Below are positions 18,261-26,875 of a stretch of DNA of 64,000 bases, piece after piece (the stretch's first letter is position 1; each line of letters starts with the position of its first letter). Both the position numbers and the translations under genes were made by a program. The stretch comes from Streptomyces sp. NBC_00259. Lineage in GTDB: Bacteria > Actinomycetota > Actinomycetes > Streptomycetales > Streptomycetaceae. Under the pieces are notes generated by a model, which saw only the letters and a list, made by a program, of their open reading frames with translations, was not told where the DNA came from and did no database searches. The DNA is taken from contig NZ_CP108080.1 of assembly GCF_036181745.1 (NCBI RefSeq), forward strand, positions 4,839,501 through 4,903,500. Direction: 5' to 3'.

Positions 18261-19214
18261 ATGGTGCATGACTACAGCTCACGGCCTCGCGTGTCACTGA
18301 ACAGTTACGAAGAAGACATGCCTCTGCTGCTCGCTCCGCGCCTCGCGTACTTCGCGGGAGTCGCCCGGCACGAGCATGTGACCCGGGCCGCGCAGGAGCT
18401 CGCCGTACCGCAGTCGACGCTGTCGCGCGCCATGGTCCGGCTCGAACAGGACCTGGGCGTCGCCCTGTTCACCCGCAAGGGGCGCACGGTGTCGCTGACG
18501 GCGGCCGGCCGCACCTTTCTCACCTCCGTGGAGCGCGCCCTCGCCGAGGTCGAACGGGCCGCGGAGTCCGTACGGGCCGACGCCGACCCGTCTGCGGGCA
18601 AGGTCGCCTTCGGCTTCCTGCACACCATGGGTTCCGAGACCGTGCCGGAGCTGATCCGCGCCTTCCGGGTCGACCATCCCCGGATCCGCTTCACGCTCGT
18701 CCAGAACTACGGCGAGGCGATGATCGAACGACTCCGGGCCGGCGAACTCGACCTGTGCCTCACCTCACCGGTGCCGGACGCGCCCGACCTCGTCGCCCGC
18801 CGCCTCGACGAACAGCGGCTGCGGCTCGTCGTCCCCGACGACCACCGCCTCGCGACGCGCAAACGGGTCCGGCTCGCCGAGGCGGCGGACGAGACCTTCG
18901 TGACGCTCGAACCGGGGTACGGGCTCCGCCGCATCACCGACGCGCTGTGCGCAGAGGCCGGCTTCTCGCCCCGCGTCGCCTTCGAGGGCGAGGAGGCCGA
19001 GACGCTGCGTGGTCTGGTCGCCGCGGGGCTCGGCGTGGCGCTGCTGCCGCCGCCGGCGGCGCCCCGTCCGGGGGTGGTGGAGCTGACGGTCACGGCGCCG
19101 CGGGCGGTGCGGGAGATCGGCGTCGCCTGGCTGGACGGGCATCCGGACACGCCGCCGGTGACGGCGTTCAAGAGGTTCCTGCTGTCCCGGCGGGGGAACC
19201 TGCTCCCGGACTGA
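18261..19214 (+). CDS. LysR-family transcriptional regulator
   Basis: 317 residues. The N-terminal winged HTH is clear: LAYFAGVARHEHVTRAAQELAVPQSTLSRAMVRLEQDLGVALFTRKGR. The LysR substrate domain begins near residue 105 (GKVAFGFLHTMGSETVPELIRAF). It is divergent from the MFS gene and probably controls it and itself. The start is ATG 18261 because a -10-like box lies seven bases upstream; later in-frame starts (GTG 18291, ATG 18318) cannot be excluded. The inducer is unknown. Confidence 0.88.
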   Translation: MVHDYSSRPRVSLNSYEEDMPLLLAPRLAYFAGVARHEHVTRAAQELAVPQSTLSRAMVRLEQDLGVALFTRKGRTVSLTAAGRTFLTSVERALAEVERAAESVRADADPSAGKVAFGFLHTMGSETVPELIRAFRVDHPRIRFTLVQNYGEAMIERLRAGELDLCLTSPVPDAPDLVARRLDEQRLRLVVPDDHRLATRKRVRLAEAADETFVTLEPGYGLRRITDALCAEAGFSPRVAFEGEEAETLRGLVAAGLGVALLPPPAAPRPGVVELTVTAPRAVREIGVAWLDGHPDTPPVTAFKRFLLSRRGNLLPD

Positions 19215-19261
19215 CGTGCGACGCCGCCCGCGGGCAAGCCCTCAGCTTCGGAGGCGCCCGC

Positions 19262-20122
19262 TCAGTGGCGCAGGGCGCGGCCGAAGCCCGCGGCCAGGGG
19301 CATGCGCAGGCCCAGCGGGGGCGGCGCGGCGAGGGCGTCGGCGACCGGGCGGGCGTAGGCGCGGGAGAAGAGCGAGCCGAGGACGAAGTCGCTCGCCAGG
19401 GAGTGGACTTCGTCCTGGTACTGCCGCAGCGCGTGCCCGTCGGAGTGCACCTCGAACCTGCACGTGTCCCGGTTGGACTTCTTCGCCCGCTCGGCCAGCC
19501 GGTACGACAGCTCCGGATCGGTCCTGGCGTCCTTCGTGCCGTGCACGATCAGGACCTGGCGGCCGGCGAGCTGCTTCACCGGTTCGGGTTGCGCCGCGAC
19601 GTCGTCCTCCGGCAGCCACGGGGCGATCGCCAGCACCGAGTTGACGGCGTCGTGCCCGGCGGCGTGCAGCGCGGCACGGCCGCCCATGCCCCGGCCCGCC
19701 AGGCACACCGGGACGTCGCCGTAGCGCCGTACCGCCTCGTCCGCCGCCCAGGACGCGTCCGCCGCGAGGCGCGCGTCCGTACCGTTCCAGCCGCGTCCGC
19801 GGTAGCGCACGACATGCGCGACGAGGCCGTCCCCTCGCCCCGCCCGCGCCAGCGAACGTGCGAGCGGCAGTGCGGCCGCGTGGGACACCGTGGAGGGCCC
19901 GCGGGCCGACTCCGGTTCCCCGTCGGGCAGCAGCAGCACCACACCGCTGACGACCCCGTCCGCCGTCCCGCCCGAGGGCCGGACCGCGCGGCCCAGCCGG
20001 GCCTGTGCTTCCCGCACGTCCTGCCGCTCCCCTCGCGCCACGTTCGCTTCGAGCCGGGCGCGTGCCGGTCCGGCCGCGCCCGCCGTGTGCCCCCACCACC
20101 GGGGCAGTGCGTGGTGTGCCAT
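19262..20122 (-). CDS. Alpha/beta-hydrolase-like protein lacking the Ser nucleophile
   Basis: 286 residues. The core has GVVLLLPDGEPES, RYRGRGWNG and VCLAGRGMGGRAALHAAG, then VLIVHGTKDARTDP and SDGHALRQY. These fit an alpha/beta hydrolase of the dienelactone hydrolase/dipeptidyl-peptidase type. However, the nucleophile elbow GxSxG reads GRGMG, with Gly145 at the Ser position, while the Asp and His regions remain. It may be a non-enzymatic member or use another residue. It lies between the convergent LysR gene and divergent add. No operator motif overlaps its own start. Confidence 0.75.
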   Translation of the reverse strand: MAHHALPRWWGHTAGAAGPARARLEANVARGERQDVREAQARLGRAVRPSGGTADGVVSGVVLLLPDGEPESARGPSTVSHAAALPLARSLARAGRGDGLVAHVVRYRGRGWNGTDARLAADASWAADEAVRRYGDVPVCLAGRGMGGRAALHAAGHDAVNSVLAIAPWLPEDDVAAQPEPVKQLAGRQVLIVHGTKDARTDPELSYRLAERAKKSNRDTCRFEVHSDGHALRQYQDEVHSLASDFVLGSLFSRAYARPVADALAAPPPLGLRMPLAAGFGRALRH

Positions 20123-20209
20123 GGCAGAACAGTCTCAGAAGGGCAGGTGTACTCCACCCGTCCGCACGGTCACTGTTACGTATCGACAGGTGATTCGTGC
20201 AGCTGCCCT

Positions 20210-20231
20210 CTACGCGCGTAGGGATTAGAGT
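20210..20231 (+). promoter_or_regulatory. add promoter with nucleoside-regulon operator (site C)
   Basis: A perfect CTACGCGCGTAG core (20210-20221) is followed by TAGAGT (20226-20231), a -10-like box six bases before the add ATG. The add mRNA may be leaderless and directly blocked by a bound regulator. Confidence 0.75.
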
Positions 20232-20237
20232 GCGCAG

Positions 20238-21425
20238 ATGACGAGCCAGACCACCCACGTGTCCTCCCGGGGATCCACCCCCGGACCCCAGGGGCCCACC
20301 TCGGACCAGATCCGCCGCGCTCCGAAAGTGCTCCTGCACGACCACCTCGACGGCGGGCTGCGTCCCGGCACGATCATCGAACTCGCCCGTGACGTCGGCT
20401 ACGACGCGCTCCCCGAGGCCGAGCCCGACAAGCTCGGCATCTGGTTCCACGAGGCCGCGGACTCCGGCTCGTTGGAGCGCTACCTGGAGACCTTCGCGCA
20501 CACCTGTGCCGTCATGCAGACCCGTGAGGCCCTCAAGCGCGTCGCCTTCGAGTGCGCCGAGGACCTCGCCGAGGACGGAGTGGTCTACGCCGAGGTGCGG
20601 TACGCGCCCGAGCAGCACCTCGAAGCGGGACTGACCCTCGAAGAGGTCGTCGAGGCCGTCAACGAGGGCTTCCGGGAAGGCGAGCGACGGGCCCGCGCGA
20701 ACGGTCACCGCATCCGCGTGGGCGCCCTCCTCACCGCGATGCGGCACGCCGCCCGTGCCCTGGAGATCGCCGAACTCGCCAACCGCTACCGGGACTCGGG
20801 CGTCGTCGGCTTCGACATCGCCGGCGCCGAGGCGGGCTACCCGCCCACCCGCCATCTCGACGCCTTCGAGTACCTCAAGCGCGAGAACAACCACTTCACC
20901 ATCCACGCCGGGGAGGGCTTCGGGCTGCCGTCGATCTGGCAGGCCCTCCAGTGGTGCGGAGCCGACCGGCTCGGTCACGGTGTGCGCATCATCGACGACA
21001 TCGAGGTCGCCGCCGACGGGACGGTGAAACTCGGGCGCCTGGCCGCGTACGTACGGGACAAGCGCATCCCGCTCGAACTGTGCCCGACCTCCAATCTGCA
21101 GACGGGCGCGGCCGCCTCGTACGAGGAACACCCCATCGGGCTGCTCCGCCGGCTGCACTTCCGGGCCACCGTCAATACCGACAACCGGCTGATGAGCAAC
21201 ACGAGCATGAGCCGTGAATTCGAGCTGCTGACCGAGACCTTCGGCTACACGCTCGACGACATGCAGTGGTTCACGGTCAATGCGATGAAGTCGGCGTTCA
21301 TTCCTTTTGATGAGCGACTCGCGATGATCAATGACGTGATCAAGCCGGGATACGCCGAATTGAAATCCGAATGGCTGTTCAAGCAGACCGCCGCGACCAG
21401 CGGATCCTCGTCGGACGAGGGCTGA
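20238..21425 (+). CDS. add: Adenosine deaminase
   Basis: 395 residues. It deaminates adenosine and deoxyadenosine to inosine and deoxyinosine. The metal ligands are in HDHLDGGLRPGT near residue 35, HAGEGFG (His and the catalytic Glu region) and VNTDNRLMS near residue 315. About 30 polar residues precede the catalytic fold. The product feeds purine nucleoside phosphorylase (deoD at 48496), whose promoter shares the same operator. A strong terminator follows at 21441. Confidence 0.95.
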   Translation: MTSQTTHVSSRGSTPGPQGPTSDQIRRAPKVLLHDHLDGGLRPGTIIELARDVGYDALPEAEPDKLGIWFHEAADSGSLERYLETFAHTCAVMQTREALKRVAFECAEDLAEDGVVYAEVRYAPEQHLEAGLTLEEVVEAVNEGFREGERRARANGHRIRVGALLTAMRHAARALEIAELANRYRDSGVVGFDIAGAEAGYPPTRHLDAFEYLKRENNHFTIHAGEGFGLPSIWQALQWCGADRLGHGVRIIDDIEVAADGTVKLGRLAAYVRDKRIPLELCPTSNLQTGAAASYEEHPIGLLRRLHFRATVNTDNRLMSNTSMSREFELLTETFGYTLDDMQWFTVNAMKSAFIPFDERLAMINDVIKPGYAELKSEWLFKQTAATSGSSSDEG

Positions 21426-21440
21426 GCGGGAGCACGACGG

Positions 21441-21470
21441 AACGGCCGGGAGTGTCAACTCCCGGCCGTT
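21441..21470 (+). terminator. Terminator of add
   Basis: A perfect 12-bp stem with a six-base loop ending in GTTTTC, 15 bases after the add stop codon. Confidence 0.85.
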
Positions 21471-21559
21471 TTCACGACTCCCGGGTGTTTGCGGGGCACA
21501 GGACGCGCTGGCTAGCTTGCAAAGCCGCTCAATTTCCCCTTCCCAAGGAAAAGCACCTG

Positions 21560-21844
21560 ATGAAGCAGTCTGCTGCCAAGACCCTCGGTGTCGCCGCTCT
21601 CGGCGCCGCCTTCGCCGCTGCCGCCGCCGGTTCCGCGTCGGCCACGACCTCCCTCCCCGAGGTCGGCACCCCCGTGGACGCCCTCTCCGCCGTCCAGCCG
21701 ACCGTTCTGCCCGCCGTCGAGCGGATCACCCACCAGGCCGGTCCCGAGGTGCTGCCCGCGCAGGCGGCCAACCCGCTCGGCGGCCTCCTCGGCGGTCTGC
21801 CGCTGAACGGTGTGCCGCTGAACGGACTGCCGCTCGCGCAGTGA
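21560..21844 (+). CDS. Small secreted protein of unknown function
   Basis: 94 residues. The signal peptide MKQSAAKTLGVAALGAAFA leads to a cleavage site at about ASA-TT. The mature part is short, without Cys, and ends in repeated Leu/Gly/Pro units (LGGLLGGLPLNGVPLNGLPL). AAGGAA precedes ATG 21560. A second protein of the same style lies at 27724. Both are monocistronic and bounded by strong terminators. I do not recognise a function. They are not chaplins because the chaplin motif is missing. Confidence 0.8.
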   Translation: MKQSAAKTLGVAALGAAFAAAAAGSASATTSLPEVGTPVDALSAVQPTVLPAVERITHQAGPEVLPAQAANPLGGLLGGLPLNGVPLNGLPLAQ

Positions 21845-21882
21845 CGGCCGTACGGGACGCCTGACGGGCGTTCAGGACGCCT

Positions 21883-21932
21883 GACGAGAAGGGGGTGCAC
21901 ACCCGGTACCGGGTGTGCACCCCCTTCTCGTC
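21883..21932. terminator. 50-bp perfect palindrome, bidirectional terminator
   Basis: Two perfect 25-base arms meet at the KpnI-like centre GGTACC. It lies between the convergent secreted-protein gene and the pspC-like gene, so it can stop transcription from both sides. With no loop it could also extrude as a cruciform. Confidence 0.85.
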
Positions 21933-21944
21933 GCTCCGGCGCCG

Positions 21945-22145
21945 TCACCAGGCGGTCGTCGCGGACTTCTCCGTCGGCAGCAGCAGCCACAGCGCCAGGT
22001 ACAGCAGGAACTGCGGGCCGGGCAGCAGGCACGACACCAGGAAGATCACGCGCATCGTCGTCGCGGAGGTGCCGAAGCGCCGTGCCAGCGCTGCGCACAC
22101 TCCGCCGATCATGCGTCCGTCACGAGGGCGGGCAAGGGCGGCCAT
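21945..22145 (-). CDS. PspC-domain membrane protein
   Basis: 66 residues. ALARPRDGRMIGGVCAALARRFG followed by one hydrophobic segment (VIFLVSCLLPGPQFLLYLALWLLLP) is the complete PspC domain. Proteins of this family sit in the membrane and are linked to envelope stress. The start ATG 22145 gives the standard N-terminus. It is convergent with the small secreted protein across the 50-bp palindrome. Confidence 0.88.
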   Translation of the reverse strand: MAALARPRDGRMIGGVCAALARRFGTSATTMRVIFLVSCLLPGPQFLLYLALWLLLPTEKSATTAW

Positions 22146-22237
22146 GGTGGGCTCCTTCACGAGTCCTTCGAGGAAGCCGCTTCGTCGGGCTCCCGATGAC
22201 TCCATACTCGCCGGGACCAAGGGGGCGAAGCGTCGCT

Positions 22238-22804
22238 CTACGGGGCGATCCCGACCCTGGGAATCGTCGGGGTGCGCCCCTGAGAGGCCTCCTCCCGAAG
22301 CAGGGCACCCCGCTCCTTCCGAGGTCCTGCGGCACGACCGGACCGCCTGCGCCGCAGCCGCGCCCGGCCCGCCGGGACGACCAGGAGATGCGCCAGTGCC
22401 ACACCCGACGTGTTCAGCAGCAGCGAGTCCACGTCGACGACCTGCCCGGGCACAGCGGTCTGCAACAGCTCGATGCCCAGCGACAGCAGCGCCCCGGTCG
22501 CGACCGTGCGGGCCAGCGAGGCCCAGGGGGAGACGGCGAGCCGGCCGCCCGTCATCGGCAGCAGTATCCCGAGCGGCGCCAGCAGCAGCAGTCCCTCACC
22601 GATCCGCCGGGCCGCGTGCACCGGACCCAGCGCCAGATCGGCCTTGATCCCCGCGAGCGGCTCCAGATTCGCCGCCGTCACCCACGGCACATCCAGCGGA
22701 CGAAGCGTCAGCCATGCCACGAGTACCAGATGCGCGAGGAGGAGTACGCCCCCCGCCGCGCGGAAGCGGATGACGGCACTGCCGCCCGAACCTTGACGCT
22801 GCAC
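22238..22804 (-). CDS. VanZ-like membrane protein
   Basis: 188 residues with about four to five hydrophobic segments. WLTLRPLDVPWVTAANLEPLAGI and the later SLGIELLQTAVPGQVVDVDSLLLNTSGVALAHL are the VanZ hallmarks. The C-terminus is an Arg-rich cytoplasmic tail. VanZ homologues affect teicoplanin or lipid-linked wall processes in other bacteria, but the function here is unknown. The start is GTG 22804. Confidence 0.82.
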   Translation of the reverse strand: MQRQGSGGSAVIRFRAAGGVLLLAHLVLVAWLTLRPLDVPWVTAANLEPLAGIKADLALGPVHAARRIGEGLLLLAPLGILLPMTGGRLAVSPWASLARTVATGALLSLGIELLQTAVPGQVVDVDSLLLNTSGVALAHLLVVPAGRARLRRRRSGRAAGPRKERGALLREEASQGRTPTIPRVGIAP

Positions 22805-22925
22805 GCCCCCCAAGACGCGGCGACCGGTGCGATCGGTTCCGCCCGGCCTTCGCGGTGTCGGAAAGTGCCGCTCCCTGGCCTTGCGATGGCTTGTTCCCGG
22901 CCTCGGGAAGAGTGGTGTCCCGGCG

Positions 22926-23648
22926 TCAGGAAGGGCCGGCCGAGGGCAGCGGGCCGGCCGTCGGCAGCGCCGTGTCCGGGCGCAGCTTGACCGACGGCGT
23001 GCAGCGGTAGCCGCGCGGCGGGTACTCGCCCGGGCCGCCGAGGACCACCGTCCCGTCGTCGGCCGCGGCCTCGCTCTCCGCGAAGGTGCACACGATCTGC
23101 GCGAGCGCCGCCGGCGGCAGGTCCTCGGGCTGGCGGCTGAGCCGCAGCGTCCCCGCCGCATCGCCGGAACGCGGTCCAAGGACGGTCAGCGGGGCCCGTA
23201 CGAGCGTGGTGAACCCGGCCTCCCGCTCGGTCTCCGAGGGGTTCTCCTGCAGTTCGCCGAGGAGCGCCTGGGCGATCCGCACCCGGTTGCCGGTGCGGCC
23301 CTCGGCGATCGGGACCGCACGGTCCACCGCCTCCAGCGCCGACGCGCAGACCAGGTACACCCGTACCGGCACCTGGGGTTGTGTCTGGGTGGCGGTCTCC
23401 TTGCCGGAGAGCGTGCACGGCACCCGTGACGGGGCGGGCCCGGCGTCCACCGGCACCGTGGTCGTCCTGATCCCGCACCCGGCGACAACGGCCGCGAACG
23501 CGACGGCCCCGGCGGCCGCGGCGACGACCCTGCGCATCCGCAGCCCGGCCGAATCCCGGCCGGCCGTGCTCGTCCCCATGCCCGTACCCGTGCTCGTGCT
23601 CGTACCCGCGCTCGTACCCGCGCCCCTCGGGATGGTCCTTCCGCTCAC
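22926..23648 (-). CDS. Lipoprotein encoded downstream of afsQ2
   Basis: 240 residues from the GTG that overlaps the afsQ2 stop (GTGA). The lipoprotein signal MRRVVAAAAGAVAFAAVVAGC begins at residue 38, so either the first 37 residues (very rich in Thr, Ser and Gly) are a cytoplasmic extension or the real start is ATG 23537. The mature part contains NRVRIAQALLGEL and later PPAALAQIVCTFAESE, similar to GerMN-like lipoproteins of actinobacteria (tentative). Its position as third gene after a response regulator and kinase suggests a surface modulator of AfsQ2 sensing, as CseA does for CseC (analogy). Confidence 0.75.
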   Translation of the reverse strand: MSGRTIPRGAGTSAGTSTSTGTGMGTSTAGRDSAGLRMRRVVAAAAGAVAFAAVVAGCGIRTTTVPVDAGPAPSRVPCTLSGKETATQTQPQVPVRVYLVCASALEAVDRAVPIAEGRTGNRVRIAQALLGELQENPSETEREAGFTTLVRAPLTVLGPRSGDAAGTLRLSRQPEDLPPAALAQIVCTFAESEAAADDGTVVLGGPGEYPPRGYRCTPSVKLRPDTALPTAGPLPSAGPS

Positions 23649-25201
23649 GGAGCGTCGCCCGCCTCTCCCCGCTCGCCGTCCCGCTCCCGGCCGGCCAGGC
23701 CGCGGCCGTCCGCAGTGATGTCCGACGCGTCACGGGGCAGCCGCAGCACGAAGACCGCGCCGCCGTCGCCGTCCGTGCTGTTCGCGGCGGTGATGCCGCC
23801 GCCGTGGATCAGGGCGTTCTCCATCGCGATCGACAGCCCGAGCCCGCTGCCCTCGGACCGCGGCCGCGAGGCGCTCGCCTTGTAGAAGCGGTCGAAGACA
23901 TGCGGCAGCACGTCCTCCGGGATCCCGGGCCCGTGGTCCCGTACCTCGATGACGAGTTCGTCCTCCGCCTCGTCGCCGGTCCCGCCCTCTTCCCCGGTCT
24001 CCGTCCGCACCGAGACCCGCACCGGAGAGCCACCGTGCTTCAGCGCGTTGCCGATCAGATTCGCCAGGATGACGTCGAGCCGGCGCGGATCGAGGCGGGC
24101 CATGATGCCGCGCTCCGCGTCCAGGTCGACCGCGTCCAGCCAGGCCCGCGCGTCGATACAGGCGGTGACCTGGTCGGCGACGTCGACGTCGTCGAGGACG
24201 AGCCGGGCCGTACCCGCGTCGAAGCGGGTCACCTCCATCAGGTTCTCCACCAGGTCGTTCAGCCGCCGGGTCTCGCTGACCACCAGCGCCACGGCCGGCG
24301 CGACCATCGGGTCCAGGCCCTCCTGCTCGTCCTCCAGGACCTCGGTCACGGCCGTCAGCGCGGTCAGCGGCGTACGCAGCTCGTGCGACATGTCGGCGAC
24401 GAAACGGCGGCTCGACTCCTCCCGCGCGCTCATGTCCGCGACCTTCTTCTCCAGCGACTCCGCCGCGTTGTTGAAGGTCCGTGACAGCTCGGCCAGTTCG
24501 TCGGTGCCGGAGACCTGCAGCCGGGTGTCCAGCTTGCCCTCGCCGAGCTGCCTGGCCGCCTGGCCGAGCCGCTGCACCGGCTTCAGCACGGTCGTCGCGG
24601 CGGCCTGCGCGAGCAGCGCGGAACCGGCCAGCGCCAGGGCCGTGGCGATGCCGAGCGACCAGGCGAGCGAGTTCAGGTCCTGCCGCTCCTGGTCGAGGGA
24701 CTTGAACAGATAGCCGGTGGGCCCGCCGCCGACGATGCGCGTACCGGCCACCAGATACGGGGTGTTGCCGCGCTGGGTGCGCACCCAGAACAGATGCTCC
24801 TGGTCGCCGACCGCCTTCCTCAGCTCGGCCGGAACGTCGTCGAGCGTGAAGGCGTCCGGGTCGGAGGCCCCGACGATCGGCTTGCCCGCCTCCCGCTCCC
24901 CGAGCAGCAGCACGCTGTAGCCCGCGGTGCCGGCCGCCATCTGCTCGGCGGTCGTCTGCAGCTCGCTCTGCGTCGGCCGCGCCGGCAGCGACGCGACCCG
25001 GTTCTGCATCTGCTGCCGGAAGTCGCCCAGCGCCGCGTCCTGAGTGCGCGTCAGCACGGCCTCGCGGTTCAGCCAGTACGCGATGCCGGACGCGGACACG
25101 GCGGCGATCAGTGCGACCATGCCGAACACGACGACCAGGCGCAGCCTGAGGCTGGTCCAGCCAAGTCCCGCCAGTATGGCCTTCTTCGCGGCACCGCTCA
25201 C
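23645..25201 (-). CDS. afsQ2: Sensor histidine kinase AfsQ2
   Basis: 518 residues. It has two membrane segments (about 15-35 and 180-205) with an extracytoplasmic sensor between them. A HAMP domain follows (LKPVQRLGQAARQLGEGKLDTRL), then the dimerisation H-box FVADMSHELRTPLTAL with the phosphorylated His, and the ATP-binding boxes LIGNALKHG, DHGPGIPEDVLPHVFDRFY and GSGLGLSIA. It phosphorylates AfsQ1. The GTG start overlaps the afsQ1 stop (GTGA). In S. coelicolor this pair links nitrogen (glutamate) conditions to antibiotic production (literature, from memory). Confidence 0.93.
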   Translation of the reverse strand: MSGAAKKAILAGLGWTSLRLRLVVVFGMVALIAAVSASGIAYWLNREAVLTRTQDAALGDFRQQMQNRVASLPARPTQSELQTTAEQMAAGTAGYSVLLLGEREAGKPIVGASDPDAFTLDDVPAELRKAVGDQEHLFWVRTQRGNTPYLVAGTRIVGGGPTGYLFKSLDQERQDLNSLAWSLGIATALALAGSALLAQAAATTVLKPVQRLGQAARQLGEGKLDTRLQVSGTDELAELSRTFNNAAESLEKKVADMSAREESSRRFVADMSHELRTPLTALTAVTEVLEDEQEGLDPMVAPAVALVVSETRRLNDLVENLMEVTRFDAGTARLVLDDVDVADQVTACIDARAWLDAVDLDAERGIMARLDPRRLDVILANLIGNALKHGGSPVRVSVRTETGEEGGTGDEAEDELVIEVRDHGPGIPEDVLPHVFDRFYKASASRPRSEGSGLGLSIAMENALIHGGGITAANSTDGDGGAVFVLRLPRDASDITADGRGLAGRERDGERGEAGDAP

Positions 25202-25884
25202 TGAGGAGTGTCCAGCCGGTAGCCCACGCCTCTGACCGTGCGGATCAGCGTCGGCGAGGACGGTACGTCCTCCACCTTGGCCCGCAGCCGCTGCACGCAC
25301 GCGTCCACCAGACGCGAGTCGCCCAGATAGTCGTGCTCCCACACCAGCCGCAGCAGCTGCTGGCGCGACAGGGCCTGGCCCGGACGGCGGCTCAGCTCCA
25401 GCAGCAGACGCAGCTCCGTCGGCGTGAGCTGCAGGTCCTCGCCGTTCTTGGTGACCGTCATCGCGGAGCGGTCGATCACCAGGGAACCGAAGGTGGCCGA
25501 GTCCGTCGACTCGCGCTCACCGCGCCGCAGCACCGCGCGGATCCGGGCGTCCAGCACCCGGCCCTGCACCGGCTTGACCACATAGTCGTCGGCGCCGGAC
25601 TCCAGTCCGACCACGACGTCGATGTCGTCGTTGCGGGCGGTCAGCAGGATGATCGGCAGCTGGTCGGTGCGCCTGATGCGCCGGCACACCTCGAAACCGT
25701 CGATGCCGGGCAGCATCACGTCCAGCACGATCAGATCCGGCCGCTGCTCACGCAGCAGTTTCAGGCCGTCCTCGCCCGTCGCCGCGGTGGCCACACGGTG
25801 GCCCTGGCGTGACAGGGAGAGTTCGAGGGCCGTGCGGATGGCGTCGTCGTCCTCGATCAGCAACAGGAAAGGCACGGAGGTCAT
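25198..25884 (-). CDS. afsQ1: Response regulator AfsQ1
   Basis: 228 residues from ATG 25884, or 225 from GTG 25875, which is the length I recall for S. coelicolor AfsQ1. The receiver domain starts FLLLIEDDDAIRTAL, with the phospho-acceptor Asp in VLDVMLPG and Lys in VVKPV. The OmpR-type winged helix follows (LTPTELRLLLELSRRPGQALSRQQLL, ending VRGVGYRLDTPQ). It is divergent from sigQ across 184 bases that hold a perfect AfsQ1-type box, so it should control sigQ and possibly itself. Confidence 0.93.
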   Translation of the reverse strand: MTSVPFLLLIEDDDAIRTALELSLSRQGHRVATAATGEDGLKLLREQRPDLIVLDVMLPGIDGFEVCRRIRRTDQLPIILLTARNDDIDVVVGLESGADDYVVKPVQGRVLDARIRAVLRRGERESTDSATFGSLVIDRSAMTVTKNGEDLQLTPTELRLLLELSRRPGQALSRQQLLRLVWEHDYLGDSRLVDACVQRLRAKVEDVPSSPTLIRTVRGVGYRLDTPQ

Positions 25885-25967
25885 TCTGGCCCATGCGGCC
25901 CCGGTAGTTCGACCGTCGGTGCGTTCAAGCCTTGTTCCGGCAGGGCCGAGGCGCCTCCCGAACCCCT

Positions 25968-25983
25968 GTGACAGGCCTGTGAC
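25968..25983 (+). promoter_or_regulatory. AfsQ1-binding box
   Basis: GTGAC-AGGCCT-GTGAC is a direct repeat matching the published AfsQ1 consensus GTnAC-n6-GTnAC exactly. It lies 86 bases before the sigQ start and 84 bases before afsQ1. Confidence 0.8.
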
Positions 25984-26068
25984 AGTCGGCGGACAGTGGC
26001 GTGAAGTCCCCCGGGCAGAGTCTTTTTCACAAGGCCGAACACACACTCCTATCGACGGGGGGCGCGAG

Positions 26069-26824
26069 ATGAACGCACTGCACAGCACCACTTCAAGCGC
26101 AGTTGTCACGCGTCTCCACGACGTCGTGCGGAGCACGGAGAAGTCCGGCGCCGTGAACGGGCGGGGGTGCGTTCGCGGCGCCGGGCGTCAGCACAAGCCG
26201 TCGTACATGACGGTCGTTGACGCGAAGGCCGAGGGCACACACGGGGGAAGCGCGTACGGGGAGGCCACGGGGGAACGGGGCGGCCTGACGGAGCGGGCGG
26301 ACGCGGAAGCGGCCTTCACCGCCTACGTCCAGGAGCGCCGCGCCTCCCTGTACGCGACCGCGTACCACCTGACCGGTGACCGGTACGAGGCGGAGGACCT
26401 GCTGCAGAGCGCGCTGTTCTCCACGTACCGGGCCTGGGACAGGATCAGCGACAAGGCCGCGGTCGGCGGCTATCTGCGCCGCACCATGACGAATCTGCAC
26501 ATCAGCGCCTGGCGCCGGCGCAAGATCGACGAGTACCCGACCGAGGAGCTCCCCGAGACGGTGGGCGACACGGACGCGATGCGCGGCACGGAGCTGCGGG
26601 CGGTGCTGTGGCAGGCGCTGGCGCGGCTGCCCGAGCTGCAGCGCACCATGCTGGTGCTGCGCTACTACGAGGGCCGTACGGACCCGGAGATCGCGGAGAT
26701 CCTCGGCATCAGTGTCGGCACGGTGAAGTCCAGCATCTGGCGGTCGCTCCGCCGGCTGCGCGAGGACGACGTCCTCAGCTTCGGCCGTGACGAGGAAGAG
26801 TCCTTCGGCGAGCTGGTGGCCTGA
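26069..26824 (+). CDS. sigQ: ECF sigma factor SigQ
   Basis: 251 residues. The first 75 or so are low-complexity and poorly ordered. Sigma region 2 follows (AYVQERRASLYATAYHLTGDRYEAEDLLQSALFSTYRAW), then region 4 (LPELQRTMLVLRYYEGRTDPEIAEILGISVGTVKSSIWRSLRRLRE). It belongs to the SigE-like ECF group with the LQ motif in region 2. GGGGGG lies upstream of ATG 26069. Its position opposite afsQ1 with an AfsQ1 box between them is the known afsQ/sigQ layout. In S. coelicolor SigQ counteracts AfsQ1 effects (literature memory). Confidence 0.9.
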   Translation: MNALHSTTSSAVVTRLHDVVRSTEKSGAVNGRGCVRGAGRQHKPSYMTVVDAKAEGTHGGSAYGEATGERGGLTERADAEAAFTAYVQERRASLYATAYHLTGDRYEAEDLLQSALFSTYRAWDRISDKAAVGGYLRRTMTNLHISAWRRRKIDEYPTEELPETVGDTDAMRGTELRAVLWQALARLPELQRTMLVLRYYEGRTDPEIAEILGISVGTVKSSIWRSLRRLREDDVLSFGRDEEESFGELVA

Positions 26825-26875
26825 GGGCGGTACGGGGGAACACGGGGATCACGGGGGATCCACGGGGGAAAGCGA

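Noticed and set aside
19242..21458. Very long minus-strand frame across add and the hydrolase gene
   Set aside because: It overlaps the clear add gene and reads low-complexity Arg/Gly/Ala sequence, a shadow frame.
26831..26870. ACGGGGG repeats after sigQ as a CRISPR or satellite
   Set aside because: Units are short, irregular and directly before a terminator. No spacers exist. No CRISPR array, tRNA, rRNA or insertion sequence was seen anywhere in the window.
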